A DNA stretch of 51,371 bases, from positions 1 through 51,371 of the IMG/VR virus record IMGVR_UViG_3300029787_000079; one strand, 5' to 3'. The translations under genes and the position numbers were made by a program. Shown piece by piece: positions 8,897 to 18,531 of the stretch. Below the pieces are notes generated by a model, which made no database searches, had not been told where the DNA came from, and saw only the letters and a program-made list of their open reading frames with translations. Within the stretch, counting starts at the first letter, position 1. Each line of letters starts with the position of its first letter. This stretch comes from a virus.

Positions 8897-11044
8897 ATGT
8901 TACAAAAAGTAAAATTTGCACCTGGATTTAATAAACAAGTTACATCAACTGGTGGCGAAAGCCAATGGGTTAATGGTGATAACGTTCGTTTTAGATATGG
9001 TTCTCCAGAAAAAATAGGTGGTTGGTCACAGTTAGGATCGGTTGATATTACAGGTCGTAATACAGCTGTTCATCACTTCATAAATACGTCGGGTATCAAA
9101 TATGCTGTGCTTGGAACTAATAGAATTTTATATGCTTACTCAGGTGGTATTTTTTATGATATACACCCTATTAAATCTACAACAACTTTATCAAGTGCAT
9201 TTACAACAACTAACGGTTCAGCTGTTGTAACTTTAACTTTTTCTTCTGCTCATAATATAAATAAATTTGATATTATATTATTAGATAATTTTTCAGGAAT
9301 AACTAATTCTAATTTTAATTCACAAAACTTTGATGATAATAAATTTATGGTTACGTCAATACCATCATCTACAACTTTAACAATAAATGTTGGATCAAAT
9401 GAATCAGGATCAGGAGGAACTACATCTGGTGGTATTAGAGTTAGACATTACTATCCTGTTGGACCAGCAGTAGAAGTTGCATCTACTGGATTTGGACTTG
9501 GTCCTTGGAGTGGTTTTAAAACAGGACAATTTACATCTACTCTTTCAGCAGACATTAATACATCTGTTACAAGTTTAAGTATGGCTAGTTCATCTTCGTT
9601 TCCATCTTCTGGTACAGTTTTAATAGACAATGAATTAATTACTTATACAGGTAATAGCGGAAATACTTTAACAGGTTTAACAAGAGGGGCTTCAGGAACC
9701 ACTGCTGCCTCACATTCATCTGGTGACACGGTAACTGATGCATCTGAATTTTTTGCATGGAACGCTGCAGCATCAGGTGACGTAATAACAGCACCAGGGT
9801 TATGGTCATTAGATAACTTTGGTAATAAACTTATTGCAACAATTAATGGAGGTGAAAGTTTTGAATGGGACTCAAATCCTACAGGAGCAAACAACACAAG
9901 AGCAACTATTATAACAGGAGCGCCGACAGCATCTGCATTTAGTTTAGTATCCACACCCGATAGACACTTAATCTTTTTTGGAACAGAAACAACAATAGGG
10001 ACTAAATCTACACAAGATCCTATGTTTATAAGATTCTCTTCTCAAGAAGATATTAATACATATACACCATCAGCAACAAACACAGCAGGTACGCAAAGAC
10101 TTTCAGACGGATCTAAACTTGTTGGAGCCATTAGAGGTCGTGATGCGATTTACATATGGACTGATACTGCATTATTTATTATGCGTTTTGTTGGTCCACC
10201 ATTTACTTTCTCATTTCAACAAGTTGGTACAAACTGTGGATTAATTGGACAGAACGCAGCTGTTGAAGTTGACGGTGCAGCTTATTGGATGTCGGAGAAT
10301 GGTTTCTTTAGATACACTGGTAAATTAGAATCACTGCCTTGTTTAGTAGAGGATCATGTGTTTGACGATATTAATACAATTCCTAAACAACATATTAATG
10401 CAGGTCTTAATAATTTGTTTGGTGAAGTTATGTGGTTCTATCCTAACTCAGGTTCAGGGACAGTAAATAGAATGGTGGCTTATAATTATCTAGACTCAAG
10501 TCCCGAGCGACCGGTATGGACAACAGGCACATTAGCTAGAACTGCATGGCAAGACTCAGCTGTGTTTGGTAAACCACATGCAACAGAATATGATTCAAGT
10601 GGCACAACTGCGGTAACAGATACTAATTATGTTTTTGGTAATAGTGATGGTACATCAACATATTATGAACATGAAACAGGATTAAACCAAGTAAAAGAAG
10701 GTCAGACAACTGCAATCACTGCAAATATAGAATCAGGAGACTTTGATATAGGTCAACAAGGTTTGGCTGGTGATGGTGAGTTTATGATGAAAATAAGAAG
10801 AGTGATACCAGACTTTTTATCTCAAACAGGTGATGCAAGAATAACATTAAATTTAAGAGACTTTCCAAATGATACTGCAGCTAGTTCTACATTAGGTCCG
10901 TTTACTGTAACCAGTGGTACACAAAAAATAGATACACGAGCTAGAGCTAGATCAATATCATTAAAAATAGATAACACTAGCACAAGTCAGTTTTGGAAAC
11001 TTGGAACATTTAGAATAGATTATCAACCAGATGGTAGAAGATAA
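8897..11044 (+). CDS. P22 gp10-like packaged-DNA stabilisation / tail hub protein
   Basis: Structural protein of 715 aa, likely part of the head-tail connector that closes the portal and carries tail spikes, comparable to P22 gp10. The N-terminal signature is FNKQVTSTGGESQWVNGDNVRFRYGSP followed by EKIGGW. The later segments AIYIWTDTALFIMRF and FFRYTGKLESLPCLVEDHVF belong to this class of proteins. Residues about 95-180 and 210-285 look like inserted Ser/Thr-rich modules (SLSMASSSSFPSSGTVLID...LTGLTRGASGT). The assignment is from remembered family features and synteny. It is followed directly (TAATG overlap) by small genes of the same operon. Confidence 0.65.
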   Translation: MLQKVKFAPGFNKQVTSTGGESQWVNGDNVRFRYGSPEKIGGWSQLGSVDITGRNTAVHHFINTSGIKYAVLGTNRILYAYSGGIFYDIHPIKSTTTLSSAFTTTNGSAVVTLTFSSAHNINKFDIILLDNFSGITNSNFNSQNFDDNKFMVTSIPSSTTLTINVGSNESGSGGTTSGGIRVRHYYPVGPAVEVASTGFGLGPWSGFKTGQFTSTLSADINTSVTSLSMASSSSFPSSGTVLIDNELITYTGNSGNTLTGLTRGASGTTAASHSSGDTVTDASEFFAWNAAASGDVITAPGLWSLDNFGNKLIATINGGESFEWDSNPTGANNTRATIITGAPTASAFSLVSTPDRHLIFFGTETTIGTKSTQDPMFIRFSSQEDINTYTPSATNTAGTQRLSDGSKLVGAIRGRDAIYIWTDTALFIMRFVGPPFTFSFQQVGTNCGLIGQNAAVEVDGAAYWMSENGFFRYTGKLESLPCLVEDHVFDDINTIPKQHINAGLNNLFGEVMWFYPNSGSGTVNRMVAYNYLDSSPERPVWTTGTLARTAWQDSAVFGKPHATEYDSSGTTAVTDTNYVFGNSDGTSTYYEHETGLNQVKEGQTTAITANIESGDFDIGQQGLAGDGEFMMKIRRVIPDFLSQTGDARITLNLRDFPNDTAASSTLGPFTVTSGTQKIDTRARARSISLKIDNTSTSQFWKLGTFRIDYQPDGRR

Positions 11045-11355
11045 TGGAAGATTATAACACATACGATAGAGAATGGATAAAAAGAGCATTAGATCCTTCT
11101 ACTCCAACTACTGAAGCTATTGAAACTGTAAAAACAGGAAGTGGAAAATATCAAGGTAAAGAAATATTATTTCCAACAATAAGAATGATAAATGGTAAAT
11201 TAATTAATTTAGGAGAAAAGGCTATGGACTATGCAATAGAAAAAGGAGACTTTATAACTTTTAACACGCCTCAAGAAGCGGATGCTTTTTCTATTGGTTT
11301 ATCTAATATGATAGATATGGCAAGAAATACAAATAAAAAAATAAGGTATGACTAA
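11044..11355 (+). CDS. Conserved small phage protein, 103 aa
   Basis: Function unknown. Soluble, mixed-charge protein. The conserved-looking core reads GKEILFPTIRMINGK, followed by FNTPQEADAFSIGLSNMIDMAR. Segments like 'EILFPTIR ... TxEEADxFSxxLS' occur from recollection in several phage virion or transglycosylase-linked proteins. Its start overlaps the stop of the gp10-like gene and its stop overlaps the next ATG, so it is translationally coupled to virion genes. Confidence 0.6.
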   Translation: MEDYNTYDREWIKRALDPSTPTTEAIETVKTGSGKYQGKEILFPTIRMINGKLINLGEKAMDYAIEKGDFITFNTPQEADAFSIGLSNMIDMARNTNKKIRYD

Positions 11356-11519
11356 TGGCTAGAATAGTACAATCTTTAACACAACCTGCAAAAAATTATG
11401 ATCAACAAATTCAACAATCTTTTGTAAGAGATGTCGATAGTATTGTGCAAAAATTAAATACTACTTATCAACAAGATTTAAAAGACGAATCAGAGGCGGA
11501 GGCTTTTTTCTTTGGCTAA
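11355..11519 (+). CDS. Small hypothetical protein, 54 aa
   Basis: Not recognised. A 54-codon frame whose ATG overlaps the upstream TAA (TAATG). It is Gln-rich and alpha-helical in appearance (NYDQQIQQSFVRDVDSIVQKL) and ends ESEAEAFFFG. The arrangement of coupled start, downstream SD-like GGCGGAGG and immediate overlap with the next start supports translation. It fits a small virion accessory protein, but no family is recognised. Confidence 0.55.
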   Translation: MARIVQSLTQPAKNYDQQIQQSFVRDVDSIVQKLNTTYQQDLKDESEAEAFFFG

Positions 11520-11853
11520 TTCATTTGTAAATAAAAAAGTAGATTTAACAACTACATCAGCTACAACACTATACACAGTGCCTTCGGCCACTACAGCTAT
11601 AATTAAATCTATATTAGTATCAGAGGATTCTGGAAATGCAGATACTATAACAGTAACCATTACAGATACTAGTGATAATGTCTTTAGTCTTTTTAAAACT
11701 AAAGCTATATCAGCCAATGCCACAACAGAATTATTATCAGCCCCTTTAGTATTAGAGGAAAGTGAGATACTAAAAGTGACTGCAGCAACAGCTAATAGAC
11801 TACATGTAGTCCTTTCGGCCCTACAATCTAAGCCAAGAGAGGTTACAACATAG
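11512..11853 (+). CDS. Small virion-associated protein, 113 aa, TTG start
   Basis: Function unknown. Thr/Ser/Ala-rich beta-protein without a membrane segment, resembling the 120-aa product at 2991-3353 in length and strand pattern. The chosen start is a TTG at 11512, since no ATG lies in the first part of the frame. GGCGGAGG a few nucleotides upstream is a good ribosome site and the TTG overlaps the previous stop. The product begins (M)ANSFVNKKVDLTT. It ends the tail/connector operon; the following 86 nt are non-coding. Confidence 0.6.
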   Translation: MANSFVNKKVDLTTTSATTLYTVPSATTAIIKSILVSEDSGNADTITVTITDTSDNVFSLFKTKAISANATTELLSAPLVLEESEILKVTAATANRLHVVLSALQSKPREVTT

Positions 11854-11855
11854 TC

Positions 11856-11884
11856 TTGATTTACTTGTAAAAAACGAGTAATAA
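11856..11884 (+). promoter_or_regulatory. Promoter-like sequence before ejection gene block
   Basis: TTGATT (11856-11861), 17-nt spacer, TAATAA (11879-11884) in the 86-nt non-coding gap ahead of the 11940-20342 genes. The spacer contains a small inverted repeat, TACTTG...CGAGTA. The downstream part (CAGG...CCTG then CTTTTT) could form a weak hairpin. The evidence is position plus a partial sigma-70 match. Confidence 0.3.
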
Positions 11885-11939
11885 TATAAATTCAGGTGTA
11901 ATCCCTGCCTTTTTAATATAAAAAACAAATAACATATAT

Positions 11940-12941
11940 ATGATAAACAGAGCAAAAATGCCAAGACAATTGCGAGGAAAAGGCGGGATAACAAATGTTA
12001 TTCCAAGAGAAAAATATGGTCTAGGTAGTAAAATAAAAGATAGATTTAGAAAACTTATACCTAATGAATTAGCAGATGTTGCAGTTAAAGCTGCACCATT
12101 CGTTGCACCTTTTTCACCTAAAACTGCAGCGTTGATGAGAGGTATAGGTAGATTTGATCAAAGAGGTAGTATTAGTGATGCACTTAAACAAGGTGCTGCT
12201 ACTTTTGCTTTTGGTGCAGGTGCGAGAAAATTAGGTGGAGCTGAAGATGTGTTTGGTGGTGGACTAAGAGATTTTTCTTCTCCATTAAGTGAAGAGAGAT
12301 CACAAGCAATAAAAGGTCTTTTTGAAAAACAAGGAGAGAAAAAAGTAGATCCTTCTAAAACAAAAAAAGATACATCAGGTATTTTACCAGAAAAAATTTT
12401 AGAGGCAACTACAGATAAAATTCCAGGAGTAAGAGCATTACCTAAAATTGTACAAGAACAATTATTAGCAGGAACTCTTACAAGTGCAGCATCTACATTG
12501 CATAGTTATTTTAAAGGTGATTTTAGAAAGAAAAAACAAGATGAAACTATGGAAGATTATTTAGCTGAAAGAAAAGAATACGTAGCAACACAGATGAAAA
12601 CTTACATGGATAATTATTTTAAATTTGACCCAGAGTATTCTGCATTAGATGATGCAGGCAGAAAAGCATTTGTTGCAAGATACAATGTTCGTGATGGTGG
12701 TATGCCAACAGGTATTATGAGAACAAATAAAGCAGGAGTTATGGAAAGAGACTACAGAGATAAAGGTGGATTTGTACCAGTGGGTATCAAAGAAAAAGCA
12801 GATGACGTACCAGCTATGTTATCTAAAAACGAGTTTGTAATGACGGCTAACGCTGTTCGAGGAGCGGGCAACGGGAGCATTGAAAAAGGAGCACAAAGGA
12901 TGTATGATACAATGAAAAAATTAGAGAAGAGAGCAGTATAA
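11940..12941 (+). CDS. Conserved marine-phage virion protein, 333 aa
   Basis: Probable internal or tail-associated virion protein; exact role unknown. Basic N-terminus (MINRAKMPRQLRGKGG), a hydrophobic Ala-rich stretch around residues 45-60 (VAVKAAPFVAPFSPKTAALM), and a charged middle. The C-terminal signature GGFVPVGIKEKADDVPAMLS then KNEFVMTANAVRGAG is familiar from marine phage virion proteins, by recollection. It contains GG-flanked motifs (RDGGMPTGIM, KGGFVPVG) like other proteins of this block. The stop overlaps the next ATG. Confidence 0.55.
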   Translation: MINRAKMPRQLRGKGGITNVIPREKYGLGSKIKDRFRKLIPNELADVAVKAAPFVAPFSPKTAALMRGIGRFDQRGSISDALKQGAATFAFGAGARKLGGAEDVFGGGLRDFSSPLSEERSQAIKGLFEKQGEKKVDPSKTKKDTSGILPEKILEATTDKIPGVRALPKIVQEQLLAGTLTSAASTLHSYFKGDFRKKKQDETMEDYLAERKEYVATQMKTYMDNYFKFDPEYSALDDAGRKAFVARYNVRDGGMPTGIMRTNKAGVMERDYRDKGGFVPVGIKEKADDVPAMLSKNEFVMTANAVRGAGNGSIEKGAQRMYDTMKKLEKRAV

Positions 12942-14467
12942 TGGCAGATATAACAGAACTAAATAATTCAGGATCAGGCATAGGATCTTTAAAAAATCGA
13001 ACAAGATTAAGTGATTTAGATATTGAATTTAAAGTTATCGAATTATTTTCAAAAGGTATAATTCCTACAAGAGACATGTTTTCTTCAGATGAAGAATACA
13101 GTAAAGCTTTAAAAGATTTTGAATTAATTACATATCTTCAAACTGATGAAGGAAAGAAAGATCAGGCTAATAAACGTTTATTAAGATTTATGGCTGAAGT
13201 AGAAACAGCTAAAGAAAGACCAATAGCAGCAAGTAGAATTTTTGAAGGATTTAGAACAAGGCCTGAACGTAATATAGAAATACTTACAGAAAATGATAAA
13301 TATGTTGCAAGTAAATTAAAAGAATTAAAAGAAGATGCTGGAAAATTAAAAGAAGCTGGCCCTATTGGTAGAATACGTAATATTTTGCCACCCGCATCTA
13401 TGATGATAGATACAACCACAAGCGCTTACGGAGATGCAGGTAGAGGAAGAGAAGTTCCCTCATTTTTAAGAGAAGAAGCAAGAGCTAACGGTGGCAGAGC
13501 AGGTTATCAAACAGGCGGTATAACAGAAACAAGAACATTACCACCAGAATACGTAGAAGCATTAGGTAAAACATATGCAGCAGATCTTACAAGACAAGCT
13601 GGTATACCTAGTATTACTACAGCAACAACTCAACAACCAGGTGAAACTGCAGAACAGTTTGCACAAAGACAAGCACAAGCACAACAGTTTGGCATTACAA
13701 GAGCAGGTATGGCTGAACTTGCACCACAAGTTGCAGCACAAGATGCATTACAAACAGCAGCTATAACTCAAGCAACAGATCCAACAACAGGTCTTGGAGC
13801 ATTTCAACCTTTCCTAACAAAAGCTACAACAGCGGCAGATGCAGCAACTGGTTTAACAGGTCCTATGACAGCAGCTCAAACAACAGCATACATGTCACCG
13901 TATCAACAACAAGTTATAGATGCAACGTTAACAGAATTTGATAGACAAGCTCAGATAAGACAAAACCAACAAGCAGCAGCAACACTTGGTATACCAGGTG
14001 CATTTGGTGGTGGCCGTGAAGGTGTCCAAAGAGCAGAGTTTGATGCAGCGAGTGACAGGAATCGAGCGGCTATACAATCTAATTTATTACAACAAGGTTT
14101 CCAACAAGCACAAGCTGCAAGACAACAAGATCTTGCAAATCAAATGGCTTTAGCTAATCAACAAAGAGGATTAGGTGCAGCAGCTCAAGACTTTGCAAGA
14201 GCGCAGATATCTGGCCTTGGTACATTAGGTGCAGCACAACAAGCACAAGCTCAAGCAGTTCTTGATGCACAAAGACAAACAGCGCAAATGGCTGTTGATG
14301 ATCCACGAAGAAGATTATCAATGCTAGGTCAAGGTGTGGCTGGTCTGTCGGGTCTAGGAACTGTGCAAATAAGCGAGGCTCCACAAGCAGCTCAAGCTAG
14401 TCCATTAACAACAGCTTTAGGTTTAGGTTTAGCAGGTGCTGATATCTATGGAAGGATATTTAGGTAA
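12941..14467 (+). CDS. Gln/Ala-rich internal virion protein candidate, 508 aa
   Basis: Likely an internal (ejection) protein; assignment by context only. The charged N-terminal 170 residues are followed by a short ANGGRAGYQTGG motif (about residues 184-195) and then a long Gln/Ala-rich helical region (residues 200-470) with AAQQAQAQAVLDAQRQTAQMA and QGFQQAQAARQQDLANQMAL type repeats. A small hydrophobic C-terminus (LTTALGLGLAGADIYGRIF) could insert into membrane. Coupled by TAATG on both sides to the neighbouring large genes. Confidence 0.55.
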   Translation: MADITELNNSGSGIGSLKNRTRLSDLDIEFKVIELFSKGIIPTRDMFSSDEEYSKALKDFELITYLQTDEGKKDQANKRLLRFMAEVETAKERPIAASRIFEGFRTRPERNIEILTENDKYVASKLKELKEDAGKLKEAGPIGRIRNILPPASMMIDTTTSAYGDAGRGREVPSFLREEARANGGRAGYQTGGITETRTLPPEYVEALGKTYAADLTRQAGIPSITTATTQQPGETAEQFAQRQAQAQQFGITRAGMAELAPQVAAQDALQTAAITQATDPTTGLGAFQPFLTKATTAADAATGLTGPMTAAQTTAYMSPYQQQVIDATLTEFDRQAQIRQNQQAAATLGIPGAFGGGREGVQRAEFDAASDRNRAAIQSNLLQQGFQQAQAARQQDLANQMALANQQRGLGAAAQDFARAQISGLGTLGAAQQAQAQAVLDAQRQTAQMAVDDPRRRLSMLGQGVAGLSGLGTVQISEAPQAAQASPLTTALGLGLAGADIYGRIFR

Positions 14468-15567
14468 TGTCTAGAATATTAAAACGACCTATGTTTCGAA
14501 GAGGCGGTAAAGTCAATGAAGGCATTATGTCTGGCCTTGTTGATAGAACTAAACACGCAGAAAATCCTTTTGTTGGAAGTAATATTGATTTAGAATCTTT
14601 AAAAGGGAACACTGCAGCTTTAGAAGCGATATTAGAACAATACACACCTAAAACAAGATTACCTACTGGTGAGTTTGGTTTAAACCTAGCATCAGGTATG
14701 TCAGTTACTGATGCACTAAAAGATCCTTATGCAAGATTTACAAGAGCTGATGATGCAAGAGAAGCAGCTATTAAAGGCGGAGCAGCTAAATTAGCTATTG
14801 GTCAAGCGTTAAAAACACCTAAAGATAGTAGAACTGCAGCTGTAAAAAATGCTATGGCAATAGGTTTAATTCCAGGAACAAAAGCATTTAACAAATATGT
14901 ACAAGCTGCAACTGTTAAAGGAGGATTTAATATTGATTTTAATCCGGATGGAACTATTAAATCAATATCAGAAGGAGGAAGTCCAACAGCTAAAGTTACA
15001 GAAAAAGCAAATGAAATAAAAAGTGCAGCTTTTGCTATGAACAACGTTGCTAGCACTATGTTAAAAAATTTAGAAGGTGCTAAAGTAGGCACAGTTGGTG
15101 GAGTTATAAATGCTTTAGATAGTGTAGGATCACAGTTAAATCAATTAGCAGAAGCCACAGGAATTAAAAATAATTTTGTAAGTGAGGGAACTGGTGCGAT
15201 AGATGATTATTTAAGAAAAAATCTTGGAGAAGGAATATTTGCAGATTCAGTTCAATATGGTAAAATTAAATCTAATGCTATTAATTTAGCTTATCTAATG
15301 GCTAGAGTTGATGAACCTGGTGGAAGATTTACAGATAGAGATATAGCATTAAAAATGGAAGAAATAGGAATTGGTTCTAATCCTCAAAAAACAGCGCAAA
15401 TTTTAGCGGCTGCTGTAAATTTAAGAAATCAAAACGCATCAAATAATTATAAAATATTAACAGGTGAAGAATTATCTTTTGAAGAATTTAACATTGGAAG
15501 CATTATAGAAAAACCTAAATCTAAAGATAGTAAAGATACAAATAATGATCCTTTTAACATTAGGTAA
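14467..15567 (+). CDS. Presumed internal virion protein, 366 aa
   Basis: Family not recognised. Starts MSRILKRPMFRRGGKVNEGI, a basic leader with the RRGGK variant of the GG motif found in this block. The remaining protein is alpha-helical, Ala/Lys-rich, with no clear membrane segment; the Ser/Asp/Lys-rich end is KPKSKDSKDTNNDPFNIR. Flanked by coupled large genes of the putative ejection set. A DNA-injection or internal-core role is inferred only from position and composition. Confidence 0.5.
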   Translation: MSRILKRPMFRRGGKVNEGIMSGLVDRTKHAENPFVGSNIDLESLKGNTAALEAILEQYTPKTRLPTGEFGLNLASGMSVTDALKDPYARFTRADDAREAAIKGGAAKLAIGQALKTPKDSRTAAVKNAMAIGLIPGTKAFNKYVQAATVKGGFNIDFNPDGTIKSISEGGSPTAKVTEKANEIKSAAFAMNNVASTMLKNLEGAKVGTVGGVINALDSVGSQLNQLAEATGIKNNFVSEGTGAIDDYLRKNLGEGIFADSVQYGKIKSNAINLAYLMARVDEPGGRFTDRDIALKMEEIGIGSNPQKTAQILAAAVNLRNQNASNNYKILTGEELSFEEFNIGSIIEKPKSKDSKDTNNDPFNIR

Positions 15568-15570
15568 AAA

Positions 15571-18531
15571 ATGACATTAAAGGAATTTAGAAAAAACAAT
15601 CCTGAATATAACGACATTCCTGATTTAGAATTAGCTGATAAATTTTACAAAAAATTTTATTCAGATCAAGACGAAACTGAATATTACAAAAAACTTTTTC
15701 CAAGTATAGCAGCAGAAAGAGCAGAAGATGTATATACTGATTTTGTATTTCCTGATGATGAGTTTGGAGGAGCTTTTGATTCTGAAACAGCTTTTAAACC
15801 TACAACATCAGATATAGCTAAACAAGCAGGAGTATCTGTAAATGATCCAGCAACAAGTAAATCAAGATTTGCCGCTTCATTAGGATATAATCAAGAACAA
15901 AAAGCTCTTGCTGTACAAAATGTATTATCTGAACAATTTGGTCAAGACATAGATGTAAGAACAGGACCTCAAACAGGTGAGTTAGAATATTTAAATCCTA
16001 AAACTAAACAATATGCATTAGTAGATGCACCTGGTTTTGATATGGGAGACTTTGCAGATTTAGGTGGAGACTCTATGGTTATTATACCTGATTTAGTTGC
16101 AACTGTTGTTGGCACAATTTACACTGGGCCAATCGGAGGTATAACAGCTGGAGCAATAGCAGCTGGAGCTGGAGAATTTGCAAGACTTAAATTAGGTCAA
16201 AAAATTTATAATATAAATCAAGATTTAACAGATTCGCAATTACTTACAGAAGCTTTTAAAACAGCAGGAATATCTGGTGCTGCTGGTTTTGTTGGATTAG
16301 GTGGTGCAAAATTAATTAAAGGTGTAAACAATATGATAAAAGGTAGATCTTTTTCATTTGCAGATGACGCTGTAAAAACTTTAGAAGACACAAAATTTTT
16401 AGAAGCTGATGAAATTGCAAATACTGTAAATAAAAGATTAGAAGATGCAGGGTCACAATCTAAATTAAAGTTTACATTAGGAGAGGCTATTGATGATGCA
16501 GATTTATTAGCAACACAAGCGTCTTTTGAAAATGTTAGAAGACTAGGTAAAATTCCAGAGTTTAGAGAATTTGGGCAAAAACAGGCAGGTGCTTTAAATG
16601 AGTATTTTAAAGTAATAAAACAACAATATGGAAATAGCACTGGGTCTGCATATGACACAGGTGTCCTAATAAAAGAAGTAGTAGAAAGAAGAAATAAAGA
16701 TGCAGTTAAAAATATTATAAAAAAACAAAAAGCATCTGAAGATTTATTAACTAAAACTGTATTTAGATTACCTGATGGTAGTTCTAAAACTACAGGAGCA
16801 GAGTTTAGGTCAATAATAAATGATTTAAGCACAGCATATAAAAGTAATGCAAAACTCGCTGCTAAAGAATTAGATAACGTAACGGGTATTAAAACAATAA
16901 ACACAGATGAAATAGCAAAAGCAATAAATAAACTTTCAGATAAAGAGAAAAAAATTATGATTAACACTGCTAAAATAGAAGGTTTATTTCAAAAAGAAGC
17001 TTTTGAACAATTAATGAATCCAAAGGGAACAATACCTTTAGCTAATGCTAGGGAAACTATATCAGCATTAAGTAAATTAATTAGAGAAAAAGAAATAGGT
17101 TTAGCAGCAGGAGAAACTGTTGATGTAGGTAGATTAAAATTTTTAAAAGGTGCTTATACAGAACAAGTTAAAAAAAATGCAGGCGCTGAATATTTAGATG
17201 AGTTACAAAAATTTAATGAATTAATTATAAGTAATAAAGAACTTTTAAATAATGATATAATATCTAAATTAACAAAAGTAGAAATTGGTAATATATTAAA
17301 AGTAGGTGATGAAGCTATTTTTGAAACAACTTTTAAGAAAGGTATTAACAATGCAAAAGAAGCTAAACAAGTTTATGATGTTATTAGTAGATCACCAGAA
17401 GCATTAAATGCATATAAAAATTCTATTTTTGATTTTTATAAAACTAGAGTTTTAGTTGATGGTAAACCTAATTTAAGTAAACACAATGCTTTTATAAAAG
17501 CTTATGAAAAACCATTAAGAACATTTTTTAATGAAGCTGAGTATAATAAAATATCTAGAATAGGTGGTTTACAAAAAAATATAGAAAAAACAAATAAACT
17601 TTTTACACAAACAACTAATGAATTAAATAAATCTTTTGAAGGAAAATTAATTAATTCAACTCCTCAAGAAATATTTAATAAAATATACAAGCCAGCTAAC
17701 ATTGGTGAAATAAAAACATTAAAAAATATTCTTCAAAAAAATCCTGATGTATATAAAAAATTTCAAAGAGATGTTTTAGCAGACTTAAATGAAAGAGTAA
17801 CTGTTAGATCTGACAAACTAAGTTTAGATAAATTCTTAGATCCTAAAGCATTTAATAATTATTTAAATGGAGCAGGAGGTGAAAGAGGTTACAAAGCTGC
17901 TCTAAGAGAAATATTTGGAGATGGGTATGTTAAAAATTTAGAAGTTTTAAATAAAGCACTACAAATATCTGGTAGAAAACCTGTAACAAGAGCAGCAGAA
18001 GGAGTGGTTGGAAACGCTTTTACTGATATTATTAGAGCAAGATTAGGTCAGTTTACAACTCCTGGTAGATTATTTACAGCTGGTAGAAGATTATTTCAAT
18101 CTGCATCTAATAGATTAATAGCTAGAGCTTTATTAAATCCAACTTCATTAAAAGAGTTTGTTGCTTTAAGACAATTAAAAAGAGGTAGTAAGCAAGCTGC
18201 AATAATTCTTGCAAAGTTAGGTGGTAGTATTTTTATATTACCAGATGAGGGAACACCAGTTCCCCCCAAAGAAGCAGTTATTGAACAAGACACAGAAGTT
18301 GGTAGTGTTCAAAATCTTAGAGGTTTATTTAATAGAAGAGCACCCGCATCAGATGATAGAGCACAGATACAAACACCACAAATAAACACACCGGGTATTA
18401 GTGAAGCTTTATTAGCTACAGCATCTGCACGACCTACTGGTATTACAGCATCTGGCTTAACACCAACAGAGTTAGGATTACTATCACCTGAAGAACAAGC
18501 CATCAGATTAAGACAAAGAGGAATGGCGTAA
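15571..18531 (+). CDS. Large presumed internal (ejection) virion protein, 986 aa
   Basis: Not assigned to a family. The N-terminal motif LKEFRKNNPEYNDIPDLELA is the short 'F..+NPEYND+.D..LA...' helix common at the start of large phage internal proteins. Residues about 170-200 (VIIPDLVATVVGTIYTGPIG, GGITAGAIAAGAGEFA) are hydrophobic and could cross a membrane. The middle is a long helical Lys/Asn-rich rod. Residues about 880-895 form a second hydrophobic patch, AAIILAKLGGSIFILP. Size, membrane patches and place in the operon match proteins that leave the capsid with the DNA. No lysozyme or transglycosylase active site was seen. Confidence 0.55.
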   Translation: MTLKEFRKNNPEYNDIPDLELADKFYKKFYSDQDETEYYKKLFPSIAAERAEDVYTDFVFPDDEFGGAFDSETAFKPTTSDIAKQAGVSVNDPATSKSRFAASLGYNQEQKALAVQNVLSEQFGQDIDVRTGPQTGELEYLNPKTKQYALVDAPGFDMGDFADLGGDSMVIIPDLVATVVGTIYTGPIGGITAGAIAAGAGEFARLKLGQKIYNINQDLTDSQLLTEAFKTAGISGAAGFVGLGGAKLIKGVNNMIKGRSFSFADDAVKTLEDTKFLEADEIANTVNKRLEDAGSQSKLKFTLGEAIDDADLLATQASFENVRRLGKIPEFREFGQKQAGALNEYFKVIKQQYGNSTGSAYDTGVLIKEVVERRNKDAVKNIIKKQKASEDLLTKTVFRLPDGSSKTTGAEFRSIINDLSTAYKSNAKLAAKELDNVTGIKTINTDEIAKAINKLSDKEKKIMINTAKIEGLFQKEAFEQLMNPKGTIPLANARETISALSKLIREKEIGLAAGETVDVGRLKFLKGAYTEQVKKNAGAEYLDELQKFNELIISNKELLNNDIISKLTKVEIGNILKVGDEAIFETTFKKGINNAKEAKQVYDVISRSPEALNAYKNSIFDFYKTRVLVDGKPNLSKHNAFIKAYEKPLRTFFNEAEYNKISRIGGLQKNIEKTNKLFTQTTNELNKSFEGKLINSTPQEIFNKIYKPANIGEIKTLKNILQKNPDVYKKFQRDVLADLNERVTVRSDKLSLDKFLDPKAFNNYLNGAGGERGYKAALREIFGDGYVKNLEVLNKALQISGRKPVTRAAEGVVGNAFTDIIRARLGQFTTPGRLFTAGRRLFQSASNRLIARALLNPTSLKEFVALRQLKRGSKQAAIILAKLGGSIFILPDEGTPVPPKEAVIEQDTEVGSVQNLRGLFNRRAPASDDRAQIQTPQINTPGISEALLATASARPTGITASGLTPTELGLLSPEEQAIRLRQRGMA

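Noticed and set aside
16218-16967. 249-codon minus-strand frame inside the 986-aa virion gene
   Set aside because: Long but hydrophobic/Ser-rich shadow of a Lys/Asn-rich coding strand. The plus-strand frame is continuous, coupled to neighbours and clearly the gene.
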